The position numbers and the translations under genes are program-made. Shown piece by piece: positions 11,459 through 22,863 of a stretch of DNA of 64,000 bases. Source of the DNA: Craterostigma plantagineum (lineage: Eukaryota; Streptophyta; Magnoliopsida; Lamiales; Linderniaceae); the NCBI GenBank assembly GCA_027422505.1, contig JAPQWV010000017.1, positions 13,331,501 through 13,395,500 of the forward strand. Reading direction: 5' to 3'. A model generated the notes under the pieces. The model was not told the origin of the DNA and ran no database searches. It saw nothing but the letters and a program-made list of their open reading frames with translations. Position 1 is the first letter of the stretch, and the number at the start of each line of letters is the position of its first letter.

Positions 11459-13597
11459 GTAAGGTAGGTGAAGATCACCTACATGCGTAACAACTTTGAT
11501 CTCGTGAATGTTACGTGTTGCATGAGTTATTTCGTTATTTGTACGATTATGTGCCGAGTTACGTTCAAGATCGAACGTGACTCTCTACGTGGTTTTGTGT
11601 TTGCATGATTTTATGTTAATTCTTTATGTGTTATTTTCGGTTATTGTGATTCTAAAGAGATGAAAGAAATTAGGGTTGGAAAATTTGGAATTTTTGTGGG
11701 CAAGTTTGGCTAGATTTGGAAAATTTGGTTTTTAGTGCAAATTAGGGTTTTCTAGGGTTCCTTTTAATCTCGGCTGGGGTCAATTTGTAATTTTCAGAAT
11801 TTTCGGGTGTTAAATAATTAGGTCAAAACTCTTCTAGGGTCATACTATAATTTTCAGAAGTTTTCGGGTGTTAAATAAATATTTAAAATCTCGACTGGGG
11901 TCATTTTATAATTTTCAGAAGTTTTCGGGTGTTAAATAAATAGGTTAAAACTCGGTTGGGGTCAATGTGTCATTTTCAGAAGTTTTAGGGTGTTAAATAA
12001 ATATTTAAAATCTCGGATAGGATCAATTTGTAATTCTGAAAATATTCGGGTCTCAAACTGAAATTTATGAAAAATCTGGGGCAGATTTGCAATTTCTTAA
12101 AATTTTTGTGTCTTGACTGAAATTTTAATAATCCGGGCAGATTTGTAATTTCTGAAAATTTCGGGGTCTTAAACTGAAATTTTAAAAATCCGAGCAAATT
12201 TGTAATTCTTAAAATTTTCTAGATTTAAACTGAAATTTTAAAAATCCGCGGCAGATTTGTAATTCTGAAAATTTTCAGGTTTCAAACTGAAATTTTGAAA
12301 ATCCGGGGCAGATTTGGATTCTGAAAATTTTCGTGTCTTAAACTTAAATTTGAAAATTCTGGGTAGATCTGAAATTTGGGAAAATTCCTGGTCTTAACTT
12401 CGTTTTTTAAAACTTCGGGGCAAATATGAATTTTTGGAAAGTTTTCGGGTCTTAAATAAATTTTGAGGATAATTGTCCGGTCAATTTATAATTATCAAAG
12501 ATTTTCGGGTTTTAAGTTAAAAATTTCAAAATCGAATCCTTGAAAGTAACATTATGAGATTTTGGGGTTTAAAGGGCAAAATTTGTAAAACTAAATTAGG
12601 AATTTAAGTATTATTTTGAAAATTTGGGACTTAAAGTGAAAAGGATTAAATTTTGGAACTCGAAGTGAAACTCGAAGGGAGAGTTCGGTGAGTAAGATTC
12701 AAGCAATTCGAAAAACGTGGGCTTTGGGACCGCTTATTTAAAGTACGATAGTTTTCGGATCGGGCCGAGCTGATACCTCGGGCCGATACGTGATATAGAG
12801 ACTTGCATTTTTATGTGTTGGATTTTACTTGCACGACATTTGCATACACGTGTTACGAGGGCATAGGACCATGCGGAGTCGCGGTAAAATTGTATAGTGT
12901 TGAGTGGTGTAGAGTGACTGATATTGACTGGCAGGCTGCGACTCGATGAGGCGTTTGCGGTTGAGACCGAGATGGGGCCGCTTGACACTATTGTAGGTAC
13001 GGTTGAGACCGTAGTGGGGCCGTACCACTAGCCATTATTATAGTTACGGTTGAGACCGTAGTGGGGCCGTACTATTATGGCATTATATGACATTTTATGC
13101 GTGGATTCCGAGTCTAGCCTAGGGCCTGTTTATGAGTTGAGAGTTGATGTAGGAACGAGCGTATGCTCGTGAGAATTCGAGCTTGAGCGTGCATTTGTGA
13201 GGTGTTGAGCTTGCATTTGTGAGGGAGTCGGGTTTGGGGTGTGAAGCACGTGTATTCATGCATATTTTCATCTACTGGGCATTAGCTCAGGGTTTACGTG
13301 TGTAGGCAAGACGGCTGATGGCGGTGCCTCCACGGACTTTTGAGGGCGGCGCAGTACATGGGACGCGACCTGTGGAACGAGTTTCTGTTTCGTGTTTTTA
13401 AATTTGGGCTTGGACTTCTTGGGCTTCGGCCAACGAATAAAAGTGTGTTGGCTTTAGATTTTTGGGTTCAGACTTGGAACATATATATATATATATATAT
13501 ATATATTATGTTTAAAAAGTTTTAATTAAATGGGCTTTTCGCTGCTTACGCTGCGAAAATCCGCCAAAATACGTATCTAGGAACTCGGGTCGTTACA
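11459..13597 (+). repeat. Truncated long gypsy-type LTR, left arm of an inverted pair
   Basis: Read in reverse complement, this segment matches 14,708-16,684 in order, from the end CGGGTCGTTACA at 13,586-13,597 back to GTAGGTGAAGATCACCTAC near 11,465. It therefore lacks the last 740 bp seen in the other copy. It contains a degenerate array of roughly 60-bp units (about 11,760-12,500, each with TTTTCAGAAGTTTTCGGGT-like cores), three units containing GGTTGAGACCG...TGGGGCCG (about 12,957-13,070), and a TA tract at 13,481-13,506. No coding sequence. Orientation is assigned opposite to the right copy. Confidence 0.82.
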
Positions 13598-14707
13598 CAT
13601 GGGGCTAAGGAGGTTATCCTTAGACATGCCCAAATTGAACCGTCAACCGCCAGTTATGGTTACCGGCAAAAATCGTAACCGGCAACCGTAAGGTGCCGGT
13701 TACGGGGCGGTTGGTCCATTCGACCAACCTGTTAGGCGGTTTGCAACCGGCTGTTGGAATGTATTAAAAAGTTCGAAATTTAAATTTTGAACCGTTGGCG
13801 CCGATGATAAATAAAAAAATAATAAAAAAAACGAATTATAGCCGTTGTAACCGCCGGTTAATCGGTCCAACCGGCGGTTAACCGTCCAACCGACGGTTAC
13901 AACGGCTCTATAGCCAATTTTCCTGAGCAAGCCGAAGCGCGTGATAATGAGCAATTGGGAGAATAGAGTTCTTAGCTTGCTCATGTCGAGTATGCTTGCA
14001 TAGACGCTTTTGTTTCTTACAAGATTGGGTGTCACCTTATCTAACAGAAGTGAGTCATCAATCAGTGTTAGGTTTCTGTGTGTCTGCGTTCTTATGCCTT
14101 AATGTAATTCTGGTTTGGTGTCGTATATTTTGTTCTATGGATTGAATTTATGATTTATTCTATGTGCAAATATACGTTGCAATCGACAATTTATCCCCCA
14201 ACGTTATTATTAGTATGTGCAACGGTATTTTTCCATATAAATTCCATGGGCAGTTACTATAATTTTTGTGAGGAACTGACAGTATTATAAATGCAACATT
14301 TTTCATGCATGTATTTCTTTATTGTGGTTTTTAATGTATGTTTTATGTAATATTCGTAATGAGTGTATTTGTGTGTCCGTGTTCTTATGTATTCATGTAA
14401 TTACTTTGATGCCATGTAATGTTGTTCAATGGAATGGGCTGGATGTTTTTATTTTACTTGCAAATATAAGTTGCAATCGTCAATATGTGCAATCGCATTA
14501 TTAATATTAAGTGAGATGGAAAATACATGATTGCATTCAAATGTCTTTTGGAATACCCTTAACAAAAACTTACTTAAAAGAAAATTGAATGTTAAGCATG
14601 CCCAACTGTTATGCTCCATCAATATGGCACGTCAGCCTTGGCAATAAATGTAGAGGGCAACCGTTTCTTATAAATTGATACATTCAATATTGGGTAGATA
14701 TACTGAA
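13598..14707. other. Spacer between the inverted LTRs, with hAT-like remnant and imperfect repeats
   Basis: Positions 13,640-13,910 are dense in CCGGCGGTTA/TAACCGCCGG-type motifs, the style of hAT subterminal repeats, but only one possible terminus (TAGACATGCCCAAATTG at 13,620) is seen and no target duplication. Positions 14,078-14,190 and 14,371-14,484 are diverged direct copies of one another (GTGTGTCTGCGTTCTTATG against GTGTGTCCGTGTTCTTATG, and similar ends). The bases 14,550-14,600 resemble 17,470-17,520 on the far side of the solo LTR. No gene seen. Confidence 0.5.
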
Positions 14708-17425
14708 TATCAAGACACGAGTTTCTAGATCCGTATTTGGATGATTTTCGCAGCGTAAGCAGCGGAAAGCCCATTTAATTAAAACTTTTTAAACATAATA
14801 ATACATATATGTTCCAAATCTGAACCCAAAAGTCTAAAGCCAACACACTTTTATTCGTTGCGCCGAAACCCAAGAAGTCCAAGCCCAAATTTAAAAATAC
14901 GAAACATAAACTCGTTCCACAGGTCGCGTCCCATGTAGTGCGCCGCCCTCAAGAGTCCGTGGTGTCACCGCCATCAGCCACCTTACCTACACACGTAAAT
15001 CCTGAGCTTTTGCCCAATAGATGAAAATATGCATGAATGCAAATGCTCTCACATCCCAAACCCGCCACCTCACAAATGCACGCTCGACGTCTCTCGAGCA
15101 TACCCCCGTTCCTACATCATCTCTCAACTCATAAACAGGGCCCTAGGCTAGACTCGGAATCCACGCATAAAATGTCATATAATGCCATGATAGTACGGCC
15201 CACTACGGTCTCAACCGTAACTATAATAATGGCAAGTGGTACGGCCCCACTACGTTCTCAACCGTACCTACAATAGTGACAAGCGGCCCCATCTCGGTCT
15301 CAACTGCAAACGCTTCATCGAGTCGTAGCCTGACAATAAATATCGATCACTCTACCCCACTCAACAACACTATACAATTTTACCGCGACTCAGCATGGTC
15401 CTCTGCCCTCGTAACACGTGTATGCAAATGTCGTACATGTAAAATCCAACACATAAAAATGCAAGTCTCTATATCACGTATCGGCCCGAGGTATGAGCTC
15501 GGCCCGATCCGAAAACTATCGTACTCTAAATAAGCGAGCCCAAAGCCCGCTTTTTTCGAATTGCTTGAATCTTACTCACCGAACTCTCCCTTCGAGTTTC
15601 ACTAAGAGTTCCAAAATTTAATCATTTTCACTTTAAGTCCCAAATTTTCAAAATAATACATAAATTCCTAATTTAAAAATATTTTTCCAAATTTTGCCCT
15701 TTAAAACCCCAAAATCTCATAATGTTACTTTCAAGGATTCGATTTTGAAATTTTTAACTTAAAACCCGAAAATCTTTGATAATTATAAATTGACCGGACA
15801 ATTATCCTCAAAATTTATTTAAGACCCGAAAAGTTTCCAAAAATTCATATTTGCCCCGAAGTTTTAAAAATCGAAGTTAAGACAAGGAATTTTCCCAAAT
15901 TTCAGATGTACCCTGAATTTTCAAATTTCAGTTTAAGACCCGAAAATTTTCAGAATTGCAAATCTGCCCCGGATTTTCAAAATTTCAGTTTGAGATCTGA
16001 AAATTTTCAGAATTACAAATCTGCCCCGGATTTTTAAAATTTCAGTTTAAATCTAGAAAATTTTAAATTACAAATTTGCCAGGATTTTTAAAATTTTTTA
16101 GGAAATTACAAATCTGCCCGGATTATTAAAATTTCAGTTAAGACGCAAAAATTTAAGAAATTGCAAATCTTCCCCAGATTTTTTATAAATTTCAGTTTGA
16201 GACCCGAGTATTTTCAGAATTACAAATTGATCCCAGCCGAGATTTTAAATATTTATTTAACACCCTAAAACTTCTGAAATTTACACATTGACCCCATCCG
16301 AGTTTTAACCTATTTATTTAACACCCGAAAACTTCTGAAAATTATAAAATGACCCCAGTCGAGATTTTAAAAGAAACCCAAGAAAACCCTAATTTGCACT
16401 AATACCCAAATTTTCCAAATGTAGCCAAACTAGCCCACAAAAATTCCAAATTCCACTTTCCAACCCTAATTTTTTTCATCTCTTTAGAAACACAATAACC
16501 GAAAATAACACATAAGGAATTAACATGAAATCATGCAAACACAAAACCACGTAGAGAGTCACGTTCGATCTTGGACGTAACTCGGCACATAATCATACAA
16601 ATAACGAAATAACTCATGCAATACGTAAAATTCACGAGATCAAAATTGCTTACGCATGTAGGTGATCTTCACCTACCTTACTTCCGTAGAGAGCTACGTT
16701 ACGCGTAGTTTTCGTGTGATCCCGACCCTAGAATTCGCTCCTGAGATTTTATTTCCGAGGGCTTTCTTCTCCTCCCTTTTTTTTCTTCCTTTCTTTCTCT
16801 CTTTTTTTTTTCTTTCCTTTTCTCTTCTTCTTTCCTTTCCTTTCCCTCACGGCTGCTCCCTCTCTCTCCCTGTATTTTTTTTTCTTTCTTTTCCTCTCAC
16901 CCTCTCTCTCTCTTTCTTTCATTTCTTTCCTTCCTCAAGCCATTCCCCTTCTCTTCCTCTCTATTTATAGATCCTCAAGTAGTATAGTAGGTTATTAGGT
17001 TTTGTTTAGGTATTTAGTTGGTTATTATTTTATATAAGGTGATTAGGTTTTGTTTTTAGGTGATTAGGTTTTGGTGTGTTCTTTTTATTTTATATTAAGT
17101 GATCAGATGACTGGGTGATGATGAGGCAATTTTTATTTTTTTAAAATTTTCGGCCCTTTTTTTATTATTTATTTTATTATTATTATTTTTATTATTATTA
17201 TTATCATTATTATTATTATTGTTATTGGACCAAACTCCTAACAACTTGGGCCATTATTTCCTTTATTTGGCCATAATTATTTTCGGTCCATTTAAAAAAT
17301 TTTGTGAGTCCAGTTATTAATTTTTTTGGCTCGGCTCGGAAGGAAATCGGTGTATGTTCGAAAATCGACTCCACATATTCCGAATATTATTGAAATAATC
17401 CCGTATAAATTTTGCGGGTATTACA
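14708..17425 (-). mobile_element. Solo long LTR, gypsy-type, with CTGAA target duplication
   Basis: The segment is bounded by identical CTGAA at 14,703-14,707 and 17,426-17,430. On the minus strand it starts TGTAATACCCGC and has a TATA box CTATAAATAG at 16,970-16,961, about 455 bases from the start, followed by a purine-rich leader seen as the CT-rich tract 16,770-16,960. The gypsy element at 36,105-43,558 also starts TGTAATACCCG on its coding strand, which supports the minus orientation. The far end is degraded (TATCAAGACACGAG in place of the TGTAACGACCCGAG of the left arm). There is no internal coding region, so this is a solo LTR left by LTR-LTR recombination. Confidence 0.87.
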
Positions 17426-17939
17426 CTGAACGACGTAGGAAATTGATAAATTTAGGAGTTGCATCGAACGACTCTTGGAATACCCTGAACAAAACATACT
17501 AAAATATCATTGAATGCTACGCAATACTGACGACTGTTGGGCTACCGTTCTGTTCGAAAAGGGAGTAAATTCAACGACAGCATAGCAATTAAACATTTCA
17601 GCATCGCGTATCAACTCAACGGTCTAATACATTGAACCTGGCCACACAAAAGTAACTCGGAAATAAACACAACGATTGTGTCTCTATGCAACGATTCACA
17701 GTAACGGGTGCATTCGAAAAGTCCCATCGCCATTACGTATTTCTATGCACATTCACGAGTGCATTGCAAAAGTCCGTCCAAATTACATGCCTCTTCGTGG
17801 TACCTATTGTGTCTCTTTGTCTTCCTATAACTGTAACTATAAATAGAACTCTAATGTTTTCAATAAAATTTTCGCACCTTGCTTATTGTTCATTTCCGGA
17901 TAATTTAGTTGGTTTGGGTTCGTACAAAAACAATGAATG
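17426..17939. other. Spacer, no gene seen
   Basis: Between the solo LTR and the first Ulp1-type pseudogene. The bases around 17,470-17,520 resemble 14,550-14,600. A short ORF at 17,686-17,940 has no family features. Confidence 0.5.
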
Positions 17940-19385
17940 ACATGCGATCAATCATCACACAAACTCTTGCCGAATTCACACTTCAGTTAATCATTTTATT
18001 GCGCGTATCGAGCATAAATTAGATGATTTCTACGAGTGTGCTATCAGGAAATTCAATGACTTGCAGTCTAGGTAAGACGCACAGGTGGCTGTCATATATC
18101 GTTTAGGCATGAAGGTTGAGGGCCAATACATTGAAATTCATGAGAGACTTTCTGCAATCGAGGAAAAGCTTTGTATGTAGTTTATCTTTGTCTAAGTACT
18201 TTGCATTAGTATTAATTTGACTTTGTTTTACATTGTATGTAATTCGGAAAAGGCCCGAACGGCTCTGCGATGTCAAGGGCTAAACGATGCTGCTATAACT
18301 CATGCCGCACAGAGTGATTTGGCAGAAGGAAAACCCGAGGAAGAAGAGAAACGCCGAAACATTCCGTTTGTTAAAGCGCAAGTATCGACGGATTTCACAT
18401 GAGACAGCCACCTGGAATTTGAAAAAACAATCCATGGCTCCAAATATGGATTTACCTGATTCCAGTATTATAGATTCATGCAAATTCTCTGATAATACCG
18501 TGCTTGATAGTCATATTAAGAGGTTGTTGAGGATGTTCACGCATATATCCGCAACTATACAAACAATGGGAAATGATGTTTGCATAAAGACACTACTGGG
18601 GGTCGGCGTGATGTTCATTACTTTAGAACACTTATGACAAAGACAACCTGGCTCCACAACGACGTATTCAGACCACAATTTGTTATGTACTCACACTTTT
18701 AACTTATCAGCATATTGATGAGTGTCTCCGAGGATTCATTGAGAGGCAGAGGACTTCTCATGTAGGTGGCCTGCGAGTTTCGTTCATGAGCATCATGTTC
18801 AATTAGGTGGTTGCAATGGAGTGCACATATAAGGGAGGTACAGACGTTACCGCACTACGGCCCTATGCGGAGGGCAGCAATGATAGATGGCCGTCAATTC
18901 TCTGGCAACAATCTAATGTCATTGTTGTGCCGGTAATATAAATAAGTGTCACTGGATTCTGTGTGTGGTTGATTTCATGAGACAATTAATCACTCTCCTC
19001 GACTCTGACCCTTCTGTCGATGTCGACATGAGATTCTTCGACCTAGCCTTCAGAAAAACTCAGCTTGCAATACCCTATTTGCTTCGTGAACATGGAATGA
19101 CAGACTCGATACTTAGATTTAATATATACCGAGACCCCAACTTTCCGCGACAGAGTGTGGGGTAATGATATAATAAGTACCATAGTTATCCAAGAATATT
19201 TCTACAACATTATTCTAATGTGTGCTATGATGTTTTCGACCAGCGGTGACTGTGGCGTGTATGTGCTCCGTGCTGCGCTTTCTCTACTGTTCGCAGATGA
19301 CTCGATGGACGATTTTGTTGCCGACCAGGTGGAACTATTCCGACATTATCTTACCGTGTCAGTATTCTGTAATTCTTGGACCTGA
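17940..19385 (+). pseudogene. DUF1985/Ulp1 family copy 1: coiled coil and Ulp1-like protease half
   Basis: The first part (18,005-18,175) encodes RIEHKLDDFYECAIRKF and IHERLSAIEEKL, a coiled coil resembling that at 26,080-26,270. The C-terminal part is a Ulp1 (peptidase C48)-like fold: TTWLHND, then CHWILCVVDF with the catalytic His codon at 18,950, RFFDLAF with Asp at 19,040, and GGDCGVYVLRAAL with Cys at 19,251. An 82-bp GT-AG intron (19,162-19,243) splits the codon before GDCG, the same place and phase as in copy 3. A one-base frameshift sits just before CHWIL and stops lie upstream, so it is broken. Ulp1 enzymes remove SUMO; activity on SUMO is not shown for transposon copies. The DUF1985 half is absent. 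Confidence 0.72.
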
Positions 19386-20100
19386 AAGTTGGACCATATA
19401 TGATAATCTTATTGTGTTCGGGTATGTATTTGGTGTTTGAAGCATTAAGTCCAAATTTAATTTCATAGCATCGTTTATATTATGGGTTCATAAAGGTTTC
19501 TGCACATCATTGGCCTTTATAGCATTTATTCTTCCATAATTTAAACTACATTGCAACTGCAAAAGAATGCTATCATATCACATGGCTTTATATGATAAGC
19601 TGCTTATACATTAAAGATGACACTGCTAATATAAATTTGAAAAACCGAAGGCGGTCTCAAATAATAAACGGTTCAAATTTATTTAATACTGAAAATTCCA
19701 GCTTTCTTATTTTACTTAAATAAAAATCGTACCCTGCAATAGGCCGATTCAGTACTTTTCTTTAAACGTTTGTGTGCACCGTGCGAGTTCTACTGTTGCG
19801 AGAAAACCTAATTATTTTCGATTTCATTTCTTCGACTCCCCATCAACATCTTGCTCACTCTGTCAGCCATCTGTTGTTCTCTTAGACGCATTTGCAGGGG
19901 ATACTCGGGACCAAGGCAGCTAAACATTCTCAGGTCCGGACTTGTGTTTCTTATCCTCTAACTTAAACCTGGGTTTCGATTTGTAGCGAGTATGTTCCGG
20001 TCTAAAAGTTCTGATTTTGTTGCATGGATATTCTGCAAACGGACTCTCTCACTGTAATGGCATGGCTATAAACATTTTGTTCATAAATCTTTATACGCAG
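19386..20100. other. Spacer, no gene seen
   Basis: AT-rich interval between copies 1 and 2. It may hold the upstream exon of copy 2, since a splice-acceptor-like TTTATACGCAG ends at 20,100, but no exon is recognisable. Confidence 0.5.
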
Positions 20101-22050
20101 CATTATTGTCTGCTAGGCAGTGTAGTATTGATGCAGTTCCTTATGCAATTCAAGTAGCAGACGACGATTCTGACGAGCTATGGATGGTGATGGAGGGAAA
20201 ACCATTGCGTTTCTCAGCTTTAGAATATTGTTTATTGACTGGTCTGAAGTTTGGTGAAGATCCTTCCTTTCAGCCGAATGAAGCCTTTATTAAGAGGCAC
20301 TTTGGAAATAATACACGGATTACGCTGGATGACCTGACCGAAGCATTGTCAAAAATCCCTGCCAAATCTTCTACCCATGTCAATGTTGAGAAACTGAAGA
20401 TTGCAAGCTTGATGTTCGTAGTTGGAGTGCTGCAACGAAGAAGCTATGGGAATGCTATGGTCCACAAGCTCTGCTTTACTTAGTTGAGGACTTCGACGAA
20501 TTCAACAAATTTCCGTGGGGTTCTCTTGCATTTGATGAAGTTCTGGCTGCTTTGAAAGATACCTCAGTTATTTGGAAGGCTCAGCAAGAATTGGACAAAA
20601 GAAACATTATCGTGGTATTGGGCTTGGTGGGTTTGTACACCCACTGCGGGTAATCATTGTTCTTCCAAAATTAATGTAATGTTAAATTTTATTGTGATTC
20701 AAATCATTTCAAATGGCATTATCATCTGCCGTACCTCAGCTACTTGCGGACGAGTGTATACCTGGTATTGCCAAGAACTTTGCGAAACGGCAGCAGCTGA
20801 AGGGCAGTCCAAAACCCCGCATGTGTTACTGGTACACAAATAATTGGAAGACAAAGGGATCTCCGTCGAAGGGGGAAATTGTGAAAGCAACTTCTTCATC
20901 AGGCGTCGGAAGGAGCCTGTTACAGCCCGCGGACGAAGAATGTGCGTCCTTCTTTCATGACCCCAGTAAGTTCGTGTCTACTAATGACAATGAGCTCCTC
21001 CAGGAAATAACCTCACTTCTATTGAGTGGAGTTACAGTAACGTGTGTTCCATCTGAGAACGTTAAAGCGCGTGAACAGCCTACGGCTGAAGTTAGTGACG
21101 AGTCAGGTGCCGCAGATTCTTCCCATGATGATACACCAGAGAAAAAATCAACTCCATCGAAGGGTCTTCTTAACGACACACCGAAACTAACGTCTCATTT
21201 ACGTGACGAGAAACCTAAACACAAGGGCAAGTCTCCCTCCATCGCATCTCAATCGTCTGACTCAAAGATCGTTGGTGGCGAACCATTGCACATGGACATC
21301 CCTGATCAGCATAGAGATCCGTCGATGGCGTCTGCCGCACAAGTCAGAATTACGAGACGTTCGAATCGGGAACGTCGAGATGAGGATGACAGTGAGCATA
21401 CGAAAAATGGTCAAAAACCATCATCTTTGCAGGCAATGACTGAAACGAAGATGTCGAAAAAACATCGTCAAGCTGACGCTCCAGAGGACCCGTCCACTCC
21501 ACGAAGTGATATGAATTTTCTGCAAGCTACTCGAGGAGATAAGACCACTCAAGTAAGCCTTCAATTATGTAAAACACTAAGTGTCGAATTTATTACCTAG
21601 CATGTCGGACTTAAACGATGCACCAAAACATCTACTGCGCCATTTCAGCAGGCAGACCACCAGGCTGCAACCTCTGCGAGGCGCTCGAGAGGAGTGAAAA
21701 TCGAAAACGTTTCTTGCAAGCTAACTACAGCAGATGCCTCTGATGCAACTGATCCACAATCGCTCACCATCCTCGCTGAATTGCAGAAAATGAGAGAGAT
21801 CATACAGTACCACTCGCAACAATCACTTGCGACAATGAGAGGGTGGGAATGGTTCTCGACAAAATTGATGGGAGGTTAGCAATCATGGAGGCAAGCTCCA
21901 AGCTTATGTTCGCAAGTTGATGTGGAGGTAGGCACGTGGGCTATGGAGCCGGTGGCTGAGGCAGACAATGATGTCGGCGATGCATGCAGGCTCGATGATA
22001 CTCCTTCCGCTGTCAGGGTATCCAAGAAGAAGCGCAAGAAAGCAGATTGA
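20101..22050 (+). pseudogene. DUF1985/Ulp1 family copy 2: DUF1985 half with disordered tail
   Basis: The frame from 20,101 to 20,483 encodes the DUF1985 pattern KPLRFSALEYCLLTGLKFG, IKRHFGNN and NVEKLKIASLMFVVGVLQ. After a frameshift it continues as YLVEDFDEFNKFPWGSLAF. A second long frame (20,713-21,600) starts ADECIPGIAKNFAKR and RMCYWYTNNW, then becomes a Ser/Asp/Lys-rich, probably disordered linker. A final segment (21,694-22,050) has a short coiled-coil-like part and ends in VSKKKRKKAD, a possible nuclear localisation signal. No ATG opens the first frame, which seems to follow an upstream acceptor. The Ulp1 half is missing. DUF1985 is a plant domain found mostly in transposon-borne genes; its function is unknown. 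Confidence 0.72.
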
Positions 22051-22863
22051 ATCGTGTTCAAAATTTAATGCTTCGGTTGATATGGTTGTATGGGACTGAT
22101 TGCTTTTTGTCGCGTTGATTATATCGGACAATGTTTGGTAGGCTATTTGCTGTTTTTTTTCCGGACAACATTTAATCACTTTTGTATTGCCTGAAGAATG
22201 CACAACATTCTCCCTTTTCAAGTAATATTATTCAGGCATTACTTACGACGATGGGCTTTCTTCATAAACCAGGACAAAAGGGTATCATACGATTGTTTTT
22301 CTGCGATTTAATCCATATAAAGTTTTGGCTATAAAAGTGCCTTAATTTGAAATCAAACGCAACGTCTTATTTAATTCACAAATTGAATTTCGCGCCTTCA
22401 TTTATTTAATTCCTCCCATTTAATTTGGTAAATTATTTAATTCTAAAATAAAAATGAAAATAAAAGTGACTGTACAAATACCCAAATCGAAATATTTTTC
22501 ATGAATCCGCTTGATCTTCCTGCCAAATACGCTAAAACCAACCACTCATATTGATGTGTCTAAGTGGGTGCTACCTGCTTGCACAACAAATTTGCAGCGC
22601 ATATTTTTACAGTAGTTAGTGTTCTCTGTGTCATGAACCCTCTTTGAATATTTATTGGTTTTTGTCTTATATTGCGTTGCGTGGTGACTTCAATATCTAT
22701 GAAACAACCTATATTCAGGTGAAGTTGGAGAATAGCTTCCCCAGCATAGAGTCTTACATTGTAAATTGACAGTCTATTCAGACTACAATGAAACGTGCAA
22801 TATCATTAGGAGCATGCCCAGCGGCACAGAGATGGAACAAATGGTCCAAAAATCATTGGGGGT
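22051..22863. other. Spacer, no gene seen
   Basis: AT-rich interval between copies 2 and 3. No family motifs or repeat boundaries were identified. Confidence 0.5.

Noticed and set aside
13620..13925. hAT element in the spacer between the inverted LTRs
   Set aside because: Subterminal-type CCGGCGG repeats are clear, but a second terminus and a target duplication were not found, so it is recorded only as a remnant.
16662..16970. 102-codon ORF rich in Phe, Ser and Leu
   Set aside because: It is the translation of the CT-rich tract inside the solo LTR, which is on the other strand and is the leader region after the TATA box.
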